Below are positions 22,781 through 34,300 of a DNA stretch of 64,000 bases, piece by piece (the stretch's first letter is position 1; each line of letters starts with the position of its first letter). The position numbers and the translations under genes were made by a program. Under the pieces are notes generated by a model. That model saw nothing but the letters and a program-made list of their open reading frames with translations. It searched no databases and had not been told where the DNA came from. The DNA is from Kuschelorhynchus macadamiae (lineage: Eukaryota; Arthropoda; Insecta; Coleoptera; Curculionidae), in assembly GCA_030620095.1 (NCBI GenBank), contig JAUTXW010003387.1, positions 1 through 64,000 on the forward strand, in the 5' to 3' direction.

Positions 22781-23385
22781 TATTTAAGTTTTATATTACA
22801 GTGCTTTGATATTATTTGCGATTTTTTAAAATCACGCAATCGAGGTTGTAAATATATGTATAAGTATTTTTTTATTTTAAATATGCACTGGTATTTTCTC
22901 AAGAATTAATAGATAAATTGGAAAAATATCTTCTTTTGAACTTATTTTCTTTATAATTTTAGCATTACAGCTTAGAATATTAATATGCACATAATATTAT
23001 GTTTGTCAAGAATTATGAATTTTCAAGTTACATATAAAAAAGTGTTTTATATTTTAAACATGCGGCAAAAAATGATGGCGTAATACATTTTTAAGAAAAA
23101 AAAACCGTTCATTATGCCTCATATAATTTTTCACATTGATACAAGTGCGCAAAATTACTTTGACTTTAAATTAGGAACAATAATATATTATTGCCTGCAA
23201 AGTGCAACCCATTTAATTTATTCCCAAAATATTTTGAAGTACGGTCCTGACCAATCCTCCCGACTATCAAACACGATATTTTCTTTATATAGGTATACAC
23301 TGCGCACGCTCGAAGTTGTATACTTGTTTACATTATAGGCTCGTAAATTTGCCACATTCGCGGTTATTCTTTGAGGATCTAATCG
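22781..23385. other. AT-rich DNA, no feature recognised
   Basis: Between the Tc1/mariner-type element and a family A copy. Short ORFs here have no recognisable motif. Confidence 0.5.
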
Positions 23386-24095
23386 TATTATGGTCCCTAG
23401 ATGCCAAAAAATATGTTTTCTCAATTCGGTCGGTCTGTCTGTCAGTTTGCGGCATAGCTGACTTTCAATTTTTCGTAAAAAATTCATTAAGAGATTGGCT
23501 TAAAAATTTTGGTCAAAACTTAAGGGCCATATGAGGAGGACCTGGTAACATTTTGGTACAAATCCAATACGGCGGAATAAAATGGCGACCTAGTGAAATG
23601 TTAAAAAAAGTATTAATAAAAAACTAATTTTCCAATTTTTCTCAAATTTTGCATAAAAATCAAGTGTTAGGAATTAACTGGTAATATTTTCGTACAAATC
23701 CAGATGGCAAAATAATTGGGCGGCCTAACAAAATAATTAAAAAATCGGTATAAAAAAATTACTTACTAGATTGATTTTAATTTTTGTATAAGAATTAAGT
23801 GTAATATAGAGATAAACTGGTAATATTGTAGTACGAATTAATCATGACAAGTGGTAAAATTTTGGTACGAATTCAACATGACAGGACGAAATTACGGTCT
23901 TATGAAATTTTTTTTTAAAAATCAGTGTAAAAAACTACTTATTCAATATATTTTAAATTATACCCAAAAATCAAGTGTGGCGCATAGGTAGAAACTGGTA
24001 AAATAACCAAAAAATCCAATATGGTGGAACAAATTCACCATTTATAATAAAAGAAACGAGGAAAGTTCCGGGTAAAAGAAATGTACCAATTTTTT
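23386..24095 (+). repeat. Repeat family A copy
   Basis: Begins with the head (tccctagatgccaaaaaata, then tcggtctgtctgtc), continues through about four degenerate units with ATGGCG motifs, and ends with the tail (gaaagttccgggtaaaag). The tail is partly deleted. Confidence 0.8.
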
Positions 24096-24368
24096 TTTAT
24101 TTTCAAAAGTCATAATAAAAAGCACATGTATTATTTTACCTCACCGGTCAATAAGGTGCGGTAAGATGACTAAGATAAGTTGGCTTATTATTGGCCATTA
24201 CAGTGGCGGCTCGTGGTGAATATATTGTGAGGTCAATAACAAATTTAAAAATAGGCATACTTAAAATAAAAATAAATATCTTATCTTTAAATTGAGCTTT
24301 CAATTCTCTTGAAGTTCAGGTCTACTCTTCGTTCTTTAGAATTGGAAAAATGCTGAATGGCACGTTCG

Positions 24369-25060
24369 TTAAAATTGCACGCACATTCCTTTTATAAACG
24401 ATTTCTCGATACTTAATATTGCTAAAGCGGATAGTCTATCTTGGCCCAACTCCTCAACAAAATTTATAAGCCCTCGAGAAATCCCTGGATTTTCAGACAA
24501 AGCCGTTTCATCATGGCCATGTAGTGCCAGCTCGAATGCCTCACAAAATTTTACACAATCTATAATTTTGTTTAATAAAATATAACGATTTTTGGATACA
24601 TTTTGATTAAAATTTCTAAGGGATTTTCTATAAGCTGTGTCTAGCTGAGTGCGAATATCAACACTTTCGACCGTAACATAGTTCCCGAACATTTCATGTG
24701 ATCTGCAGAAAACCCATATTTTTTATTTTTTCTTTTAAGTGGTTTAAGTTTTTAACACCGGTTTTGCACCATAATGAGTCCGACGAGTCCTTAGAAAACA
24801 ACAAACAAACATAACAGTAAAATGAGTTAGAGACTTCACAACCACATATCCAGTTAGCTAAATCGTACATACTTTTGCGAGAGTTTCAATGAACCTCTTT
24901 ATTTTTGTCTTTACTAGTTTGTCGTATACTAAGTTCTTGCAAATTGCGACCACTTACCTTGAATTCGGTTATTTTCTCAAAATTAAGTTCGTTAGCACTC
25001 TTTAATTGTTTAATTTTTTGCACTACCGACATTTTATTTCATGTACATTCACAACTCAAA
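24369..25060 (-). pseudogene. hAT-type (ZMYM1-like, DUF4371) transposase fragment
   Basis: The minus-strand frame 24369-24692 contains NRYILLNKIIDCVKFCEAFE, then LALHGHDETALSENPGISRG. This is the conserved start of the DUF4371 domain of ZMYM1-like hAT proteins. Upstream on the same strand (about 24700-24880) is WICGCEVSNSFYCYVCLLFS followed by W-C-K-T-G-V, a TTF-type zinc finger, separated by stops. The rest of the transposase is missing. A CAGTGGCGGCTCG terminus at 24201 is the expected hAT end on the 3' side. The right end was not found, although GC-richer DNA near 25290-25540 resembles the interior of the hAT MITE at 50874 and may belong to it. Confidence 0.75.
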
Positions 25061-25199
25061 CATAGACCACCTTCAAATTGGTTATTTTAGCAAAATTAAG
25101 TTGGTTAGCACTTTTTAGTTGTTTATTTTTCTGCACTAGTCACTACCAACATTTTATTTCCTGTATATTTCCAACTCACACATGGATTATAAAAATAAA

Positions 25200-25856
25200 A
25201 AAATATATATTACAAACAACAGTATATAAATCAATTTTCATCGATTAATAGAATATCAACCGCGCGACCTCTGAACAACTGAACTTCCGCATGCCGACGT
25301 GAGGCCGCGACCGATCGATGGAATTATGAGAAGAGACCGGCTGATGACCCAAATCGCGATTTCATATTCCATTTGCTATCACGTTGGGCGGGTACTTTCG
25401 TCGAGCTTTAAGGTAATCAGGGCAATTCGGACTGCCCAGCCTAGCCTTACTATAGCGTATTTTATTATGCCTAAGGAACGCAACGAGACCATTCGAACTG
25501 CCACGCGCGGCTAATAGTCAAGCGTATTTAATTTTTCTCAAGGTTCGCGCTTTATTACAACTATTAGGATGGACGGTCAAACGAATAATTTATTTTCTGA
25601 AATATTTTTGGGGGTGATTGATCAAATGACCCTATGGAAAAGCGGCCACTGGGTCATTATGATTATTTGATTGAATCAGAAACTTCAAAGTACTGTGTTG
25701 TATGAACATTTGTGATACATTTCGTTAAAATTTTGAGCAGTGGTTCTAGTTAGCTGTAAAAATTAATAGGGTTTATTGAAGTAGAACATTAAATTGGCAT
25801 ACTTCTAATTTATGGGGAATGTCGCAAAAAATCCAAGAAATACATATTCACTTGGC
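25200..25856. other. Unassigned, partly GC-rich
   Basis: 25260-25520 is GC-richer than its surroundings and gives a 71-codon plus-strand ORF with no known motif. It probably belongs to the hAT fragment to its left. The rest is AT-rich without a recognisable feature. Confidence 0.4.
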
Positions 25857-26060
25857 CGGTGCAACATTTAAAAAATGAAAATATTGGTGATGTCCATGCT
25901 AATTACAACGGAGAATTCATAGTAAGCGAAGAAGATGAAACAAATATTTTAGCGTACATCGAACATGACCGCACTGCTTCTGTTCGTGAATTATGAAAAC
26001 AGGCAACACTTGCAATAAAAGTGCCATAAAATACGAAAAAAAAACATGGGTTAAAACTGT
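25857..26060 (+). pseudogene. Mariner-type transposase fragment
   Basis: The plus-strand frame reads SEEDETNILAYIEHDRTASV then REL-stop-KQ. This resembles the linker and HTH stretch before the catalytic domain of insect mariner/DUF4817-type transposases (pattern: ILAYVE then ASVRELA). About 65 codons remain, with two stops. No matching termini were found. Confidence 0.45.
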
Positions 26061-26080
26061 ATATTAAATTGAGCATTACC

Positions 26081-26889
26081 TATTTAAAAATGACTTCTAA
26101 AGACGACTTATTTACCGCAACTTTTTTTAAAATAATTACAACATATATCCTGTTTTGTATATGTTTCATTATGTGCGATTATATTTTTTTGTATGAAACA
26201 AGTTTACCAGTCTAGGGATGTTTAATAGCATTGGCTTTAAATAGGAAAGACCCACAACTTAGCGCAAAATACTAATCTTATGACCAGTGCGCTGAGAGTA
26301 AGCACTTGGGGGGCGGTTAACCCCTCCGGTTTGTAATTGGCCTACCAGGTAACGCGGTGTTACAGGCGCCGGCCATTTTAGTAAACATCTCCAAAATGAC
26401 GAATTGTGTTGCTCTCATGTATAGTATAGAAGATTTACTAGCTTTTATTAAACTTTACATTTTCCTAACTAAATAACTAACATAGAATTTTATAAGTCCA
26501 TTTTATAATATAATATCTACAGGGTGATATAAATTTAGTTACCAAATGATAAACTTTTTTATTATCGATTTCTGAGAAAATTGTATTTTTGACAAAAGTT
26601 CGGGCATGAAGCAAAATATACTTTTAGTTATTGAAAGTTAGTTCAGATATACAGCATGAGCAAAAAAGTCGATTTTGAAAATCAAATCTTATAAATCGAG
26701 TTCGACACGCATCCTGTTATTACCAATCTTAAAAGCTTAAATTAATTAGCACTTATCTCAATAGACGTAGTATACGGCATATCTCGCAAGAAGTTTATTA
26801 AATTGTTAATTAATTTATTAATAAAATGATGTGATCCAATCAGGCTATCAAATCGCAATACCCACGTGAATATGTATCTATATTTTTAC
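26081..26889. other. AT-rich DNA, no gene recognised
   Basis: Contains an acagggtgatataaattta motif near 26520, typical of insect repeat ends, but no partner end was found. Confidence 0.45.
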
Positions 26890-27750
26890 TTCATCTACAA
26901 AATGACAGTCAAATAAAATTTTTGTAATCAGAAAAAATCACCCTCAGTTTTACATATCTTCACATTTTAGCGTTCATATATGCCAAAAAATGTTTTATCA
27001 ATTCCGTCGGTCCGTCTCTCGGTCTATTTGTCTTATCAGTTCACGGAATTGCTTAAACACTATTCATCTTATTGACTTCAAATTTTAGTCAAACATTGGG
27101 GTCATATGGGGATGAACTGGTAATATTTTGCTAAATATCTTAACCTCAAATTCTGCACAAAAATCAAGTGTTATATAGGAATATAAGACAGCAAAACAAA
27201 ATGGCGTCCTAATAAAATATTTAAAAAATCAGCCTAAAAAAACTACTTATTAGTTAAATTTCAAATTTTGTGCAAGCATTAACTGTAATATACTCTACCA
27301 GTTAAAGTTGTGTTACGAATTCGATATGGCGGAACAAAATGGCGGCCAAATAATTTTTTTACAAACCAACCTAAAAAAACTTTATTCAATTAACTTTTTA
27401 AAAATTTTGCAGAAAAATTAAATGTGATATAGAGATAAACTGGTACAAATTCAAAATGACATAACAAAATCGCGGTGTGTGTCAATGTAAAAACTACTTA
27501 TTGAATTTATTTTAAATTATGCCCAAAAATCAAGGGTGTCATAGGTAGAAACTGGTAGAATATTGGTAGGAATCTAATGTGATGGAACAAAATGGTGCCC
27601 AATAAAAATGTTTGAAAAGACAGTATATATGTGTTCTTAAATAACTATTTACTAAACTAAATTGGGTCACATTTCACTATTCCTAATAAAACAAAATATT
27701 CATAACGAGGGCAGTTCCGGGTAAAGGCAATTTACCAATTTTTTAGAATG
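26890..27750 (+). repeat. Repeat family A copy, near full length
   Basis: Head at about 26950-27050, several degenerate units each with ATGGCG motifs (for example near 27200 and 27340), and tail at about 27655-27745 (actaaattgggtcacatttc then gggcagttccgggtaaag). A short head-only fragment recurs at about 27945-28060. Confidence 0.8.
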
Positions 27751-27769
27751 TTTTATTAAAAGCATTGCA

Positions 27770-27858
27770 CAATTCGCTCTGAGTTTTTGATACAAGCTTG
27801 TCAAGTGCGTTAAAACTGTGTAAGCTTGTCACGTGCCTGTCAAATTCAGAGCGAATTG
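27770..27858. repeat. Small inverted repeat with 13-bp arms
   Basis: CAATTCGCTCTGA (27770-27782) is exactly complementary to TCAGAGCGAATTG (27846-27858), with about 63 bp between. The interior contains two AGCTTGTCA motifs. Confidence 0.7.
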
Positions 27859-27869
27859 ATTCAAAAGGG

Positions 27870-28439
27870 AAGAAAAATGAACTATACATTAGAATAATAT
27901 CGAATTATTTTTTTTTATTTCAATGACCCCTTAAATGCCAAAAGACGTGTTTTTTTTTATTTCCTCCGGTCTGCTTGTCTGTCTGTCTAGATTGTTTTAC
28001 TACTTTATTAGAAAGTAAAAAGTAAAATTTAACTCAAAATTAAAGATATGTCGGATCTAATCCAATATGAATACAACTAGGAACTGGTAAAAAATATATT
28101 CTGTTTTTTAACCAACTTCAAAGAAGAACGTTCTCAATTCGACCCTTTGTATTTTTTTATGTATGTACCTCGATTACATTGGCCGATTTGAATGATTTTT
28201 TCAGGAAGTTTTTAGGAGAGTACCGGGGTGGTCATATAGTAAGCACTAAAAAAAATGGCGGAACAGTGCCATGTGACCAACTTAATTTTTTTAAGGAAGT
28301 ATTTAGTTTGGTAACGGCAGCAAATATATTAAAAAAAAAAGTAAAAATGGCGTAATGACGCCACTTTAAATTATTTTCTGCCAGAGAGTTTTCGCACAGA
28401 CTTTGTGTTTTTAATGTATATTAAAATTTAAAATAAAAA
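27870..28439. other. Repeat scraps, no gene
   Basis: Contains a family A head fragment and an aaccaacttcaaagaagaac segment near 28120, which has the look of a dispersed repeat. No coding signal. Confidence 0.45.
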
Positions 28440-29545
28440 AATGTAATTTTGGCATAGCTGGAGGTAGAGCCCTGACCTAATGGGAGGGCCAGGCGCAGCA
28501 CTCAACGTTCTCTTGGGCTTCCCAGAGCTTCCGATATGGATCAAGAAGGAAACCATGGCTTCGTGCAAAAGGACAACAACTGCGGAACTTAGTATAAAAA
28601 TCCAACATAAACGGGCCATATGAAAATCGCCGCCATAATGCGCTAGGAGATCACCATCCTGTCCACGAGGGCGATTCTTCCCGACAGTCACTAGGCCTTT
28701 TTAAATTGAAATTCAAACAAGGGATCAATGCACGGAGAAACATACAACTGTTTTTCAGGCTGTGGTCTATGCTATATTGCAGGTTGCAATAAAGAAGGGA
28801 GTCGGGAGCGGAGAATGAAATCCGCATTCACTCAGACAATCAGACGGCTTTTAAAAGCCATTGATAAGCTCAGCTCTAGTCCAGGAATGCAGAAATGCAC
28901 TAAGTGAGCTAGCAACGACAGAGGTGGTGAGATTAAAATAGGTCTCTGCGCATACTGGTGTCGAAGGCAACGAGAAAACGGATGAGTTCGCCAGAAGCGG
29001 ATCGACGCCGACGCTTCAATTCTCGGGCCCAGAACCCTGCCTGGGAATAAGTAAACAATACTGCTCGCAGGCTCTGAATAGATGGGCCTGGGAAAAGACA
29101 AAGGAGAATTGTTCAAGGACGAACTACTGTAGACAGGCAAAAAAAATGGTACGCAACCCATGCGGATCTAAGGCAACTTAGTTGATGTCAAAGAGTCAAC
29201 AGGTAATTGAGGACCTAATTGGTATTTTGACAGGAAACAGTAAACTAAACAGGCACATGTACCCGCTACCGGACAACCCTTGTTGCCCTAACTGTGAGAA
29301 AGAGGAGGCGGATCCCTATCATCTTCTTGGCTCGTGTGAAAGGTCGGCAAGACTACGCTGGAATACTTCCGGCGTTGAGTCCATTTCCAACTAGAATTAC
29401 AACAAGGAGCAAGATGCTCTCCTTTATTAAAACGACGGCCGCCTTCTTAGAGAAGTGGAGTGAGGTGGGTGGGACCGGGGTTAGCGAAAAGAGCCTTTTT
29501 AGGCCTAGTAGCTTGGCTTGTCCCCCATCTTACTACTACTAGTGG
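28440..29545 (+). pseudogene. Non-LTR retrotransposon ORF2 tail (RNase H and CCHC)
   Basis: Plus-strand translation in changing frames gives RALNVLLGLPELPIWIKKE (about 28495), an RNase H stretch (ALSELATTEVVRLK, then VSAHTGVEGNEKTDEFARSG at about 28950, then GPEPCLGIS). It is followed by LTGNSKLNRHMY and the zinc motif CCPNCEKEEADPYHLLGSC (about 29279-29335). This is the ORF2 C terminus of a Jockey/R1-like LINE with RNase H. The RT and endonuclease are absent. The end near 29530 has TACTACTACTAG, like the fragment at 60.3 kb. Confidence 0.8.
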
Positions 29546-29924
29546 GAGAGAATAATTTTCCTAATCCGGTTATTTCGCTAGATAATTACATGTCTTAATG
29601 AATGGTGATAATATTAGATACGTTTATTCTGGACATAAAACATTTCTTATGTCATAACTGAGCTGTGTGGTGGGGGGCGAGTTGAAATAAAAAAATATAT
29701 ATATTCCATAGTATCATGTTTCATATTTTATAGGAAAATTTGTATTGTTGATTTTCTATAACTACATATAGATTGCACTTTTTATATATTATTAGTTACC
29801 ATGATTCTGACAAAATATTAAATTCAATGGACCCTTAGTACCTAGGTTTTGGCCTCAAAAACCTTGAGCCTAACATTTACAATAAAACCTTTTATAAATG
29901 AAACTAAAAATGATTTTACAGATC
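29546..29924. other. AT-rich DNA, no feature recognised
   Basis: Between the LINE tail and the interrupted family A copy. Nothing recognisable. Confidence 0.5.
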
Positions 29925-30271
29925 TGTCTGTTTGAGGCATAGCTAAAAAGCTGCTTACTTGATTGACTTCAAAAATTCAGGGTTATATGGCAATGACCTG
30001 ATAACATTTTAGTAAAAATCCAATATGGCGGTCTACTAAATTGTTAAAACATTATTACTAAAAAACCACTTATCCAATTTTTCTCAAATTTTGTACACAA
30101 ATCAAATATTAGATAAGAATAAGAATAATAATAAATTATTTAGAAAATCTGCTTCAAGAAACTACTTATAAGAATTATTTCAAATCTTGTGCAAGAATTA
30201 ACTGTGATATAAATGTGAACTGGTAAAATTGAAGGTACGAATTCAAGATGGCGTCCCTATATGCCAAAAAA
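29925..30271 (+). repeat. Repeat family A, left half, interrupted by a P element
   Basis: Family A units run up to gcgtccctatatgccaaaaa and are then cut. The head continues at 42221 (ccaaaaaatatgttttctcc). The 8-bp CCAAAAAA (30264-30271) is repeated at 42221-42228 as the target duplication. Confidence 0.85.
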
Positions 30272-30307
30272 TACAGTGACTTTATACAGAGACAGTGGCG
30301 ACAATAG
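30272..30307 (+). repeat. Left terminal inverted repeat of the outer P element
   Basis: 36 bp, identical to the complement of 42185-42220. It contains two ACAGTG motifs (30273 and 30292). Confidence 0.92.
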
Positions 30308-31087
30308 GGTAACCAATTTTTGATTGGTTCTCCGCGTCACGTGGTCCTGGCGGCCATATTGCTGCAAAAATCGATTTGTTTACTTTTTGCCTAAATGGGT
30401 TTCTTATGAGGTTTTTTGTTTTAGTGTATTATTTTATTAGTTTTTATGATTATTAAAACGAATATCGATAGAAACAATAAGTTCTAAGCCATTGGCCATA
30501 TGAATAAATGTGTTTAAGCCTGGTTCTCCTGCTTTTCGCTTGTAATCAGTGTTTGTGATAAATTTGTAAATGAAAGATTGCAAATTTTAGTATAGTCTAG
30601 AACAGTATTTGAAAAAAGTGTTTTCGGAACCCATATTTAAGGTATGTTCAATTTAAACATAGATTTAGTTATGCCAAGATAAGAGATTTTCCTTAAGCTG
30701 AAGAAATAGGGAACAAAAATCATAACCTAATTTAATAGTTTACTCTAAGAAAAGTAAAATTCTGCACATTATGACATTAGTATGTTTTGGTTTTAGTTTA
30801 CTGTAAAAGCCAATTTTTTGTATGTCTAGTATGTTTTACTTCAGTCAGCACCCCAATTTGAGGTAGAAGCATTCAAAGATAACTTAAAACATACAGATAC
30901 TTGGTCTTTTTTAATAAAAAAAAAGTGTTTGATTTAATAAAAATGACATACTTTTATTTCTTTTTTTTTATGTAGGCAGAATTTTTTTATATCCAAGGAC
31001 ATCGTGTGTTTTCTACCCAAAACCTAAGTTAAAATTAAAGTTGTTTTAAAAGTATATTATAATTCCTCATATGTATTTTCCCAAAAG
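30308..31087 (+). other. 5' region of the outer P element, possible noncoding exon
   Basis: No ORF. A good splice-donor candidate, AAG|GTATGT, lies at 30641/30642. An acceptor TTTTTTAG ends at 37366, 20 bp before the transposase ATG. This suggests a noncoding first exon and a 5' intron in which the inner element sits. This is inferred from splice-site appearance only. Confidence 0.4.
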
Positions 31088-31313
31088 CAGCATAGTTATA
31101 CCACAGCTAATATAACATACAGCTCCACATCTCTCTTAGCGGGAATGGTTTGCGCCGATCCCTTCGCGCACGGCGGTTGGCAGCCATTTGGTGGGAAAAG
31201 ACGACTGTGGCGTGCATGATTCGCTTCGCATTAATATTTTGCGTTCAGCAGCCATAGTCGTGCGTTGCGAGAGTTTAATTACATAGATATTTTTAAATTG
31301 TTTTTGCAGTATA

Positions 31314-34300
31314 ATGAGTGAAAAAAAGATTGGACATCATCATGTTTGTGCAGTGCGATCCTGTTTTAATAAAGGCTATAACTCCAAGAAGAAATTTTTT
31401 CGATTTCCCAAAGAGGCTGACCGGTAAGTACTTATTAAAAGTTTTCCGGGCTTTTGTTGGCTTTTAGTGTTACTGAATTAGACAAATTTGAAATATGTTT
31501 TTGAAGCATTATCTTTTCTTAATGACTGTAACACACAAAAATGTATGGATGAAAAAACACTTTTTCACATTGCAGCCACGAAAGCTAAGTTTTTGGAAAA
31601 ATGAAAAGTTGTATGAAAGATATTGTTAAAAACATATTTTTCATAAAATATCTCTTATGGAATTTGCAAAGAACTGATGCTTTATAACACTAATATCGAT
31701 TATCTTTAACTAAAAAAGTATTGTTTTTTGTTTTTGAAAGTTCCTGCCTTCTAATCCAGTTCAATAACTCAAAATGGTGTTAATTCTTGTTATTGCTTCT
31801 AAACATATGCGCAAATTAATATCGATATTGGATTTGGAATTACGTCACATAAACACACATAACATTAAAGATATTAATAAATTAAGATAAAGAAAGAAGA
31901 TTTTTGCAAATAACTCGGGATCTATTAACATTTTATTGATTTCTCATAAAAGGAGTCTATTTTTAATTAACAATTTTTTTATACTTTTCGGTAATATTTG
32001 TAGTCGGATAATTATTGTAAACAAAATTAAAATGATTTCGCTATACTATATTATTAGATTGAATTTTTGGAGTTCGCGCTTTTTTATTGGAAATTTCTTT
32101 CTCTTTAAGAATATTTCTAAATGTTAGTAGTTTCCGAATAATTTGCAATACACTAAACTACCTTTTTAAATAATAATTTGTTATTAGGCTCTGAAATTGT
32201 TTACGTGATAGTTTGAAACTTTTTCATATTTTTCTAGACGTCAGGCGTCATCCGCGCCATTTTTTTATATCTACTTTTGGTTTATATTTGATGGTTACTT
32301 GTTAAACAAAAGCCATGCATTTAAATGATTTCGCTTTGTGGAGACTTTACCACAACTGTACTAAATTATGAGATTAAGACGATGAGAGGTTATTAAATTA
32401 AAATTACTATTAACAGATTTCTGGAGTCCATGCTTTTTATTAGAAATTTTTATCTCATTAAGAATATTTCTAAAAGTTAGTAGTTTCCGGGTAATTTGCA
32501 ATACATTATTTTTTAAAATCTTAATTTGTCAATAGACTCTGAAATTATTTACGTGATGGTTTGTTGAAGATAATTAAAGTCGTAAATAGTGTTTTTTATA
32601 GTTCTTTACGTTTTAGTTACCGCATGGGTTGACAAAAGTTTTAGTTTATTCGCTAATTTTTCCTTAAAATAATTTGAGGTTTCTTTTATTTTTCAATTAC
32701 TTATAGATTTATAAAATGTTTCGATTAAGACAAATAAACCCGTTGGTAATACATCTAATCAGTTTTTCAGCCTAAAATGAAATTTTATTTATTAAAAAAT
32801 CGGATAGGCGCCTCTTTGAAAGTATAGAATATGAATTTATTATTTTCGAACTTGGTTATTAAAAATTTTATTTAGGTACTTAAATAAATCTTGCAGGTAA
32901 AGGAAGATATATTAGATCAATAAAAAGGCTTTTATTTGGTGGGGCAGGTAGAGTAGATTTTTTTCGAATAATATAGGCCATACTTTGAAGTAATTAATGG
33001 TCTGGTATAGTAAAATGCAAATGACAACCCCGGCCGGCGCCTTTCGATCAGATAAAAATATTTTCTTGGTAGATATTTCCAATGGTCAAAATCGAATAAA
33101 ATTTGCATGAATATAATATGTCCTTTAGAAAAATAAAAAAAGCAATATTTCTAATACAGATTTATTATCCCGAAACTCCAAAGGGCCGGCGACTGTCTTG
33201 GTTTATGATGTTTTATTGCTTTTAAACGTGTGGTTATATAATTAGTACGAATGGAAATAAATATTTAGGTGCAAAAAATGCACTATGTCCATTAATTATC
33301 GAATGCACTGTTGTACAGAGTAAACGGGACAGGTGAATTTTTAGGTAAAATTTGAATATTTTTAAAACAAGAGATATTGAGATGCGGTTTTCAGCTATTT
33401 CTTATCTTGCAAATTTTATTGAATAATACCGATTTAGGGGTAAAACTCGCTTGAGCCAAAAATTTATTTATACAGGATGTTAAACAAAATGGCAAATTTT
33501 TCAATTATTTGTTCTGAAAATTTAGAAAAAAGATTTTTTATTCTGATTGCGAGATTAGCTTAGTTTTTTTAAAACACAATTTTAAGAGTTTTAGAATTTA
33601 AAAAGCAGATATTACTTCCACATCTCCAAAAGACGGGGAAGTATAGTATCGGCTTTGGTGTCGGCAAAAAAATGTCCGAAAAATTATTTTCGCTAAATCG
33701 ATTTAAAATTACTCAAAACGTGTAAAAAACCTAATTTCGGCGAAAAAAATGTTTCTGTCTGTCGGTCTGTTTGTTTACCCGATAACTCTCGAAGGAATTG
33801 TGCTATCGAGCTGAAATTTGGTACACAGGGAGGGGTCCATAGGAGAATGGTTCGGATTGTTTTTGGGAAAAATCGGCTTAGGGGGAAGAGGATGTAAATC
33901 GGTAAAAAATAGTTATTGATTGTAAATTGCCGAGTTTAAATGACTCAAAACCTGTAAAAAAACTAATTTCGGCGAGAAAAAAATCTGTTTGTCTGTCTGT
34001 CTGTATGTCAGATTACGCGATAACTTGGGCTATTGCGCTGAAATTTGGCACACGAAGAGCAGTCCATAGGAGAATGATTCTGATCGCTTTTATGCAAAAA
34101 CGGCTTAGGGAAAGGTGGGGTTAATCGGTAAAAAATAGTTATTTTTTGTAAATGATCATGTTATATGTCCTGCTTGAGATTTCTGTGAAAATAAGGGGTT
34201 TAGGCTATGTTAGGTTAGGTTAGGGGATGAAAATTATGCTGTTTAAAAAATCGAGTGTTACGTAGTTCTATGGGTTTTTGAGGGTATTGATTTCAATTTC

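Noticed and set aside
28832..29161. 109-codon minus-strand ORF
   Set aside because: Antisense to the LINE RNase H relic on the plus strand (HTGVEGNEKTDEFARSG), which explains the open frame.
17460..34010. CRISPR-like array from recurring GTCTGTCTGTC blocks
   Set aside because: These are simple-repeat stretches in the heads of dispersed eukaryotic repeats, with no regular spacing or spacers.
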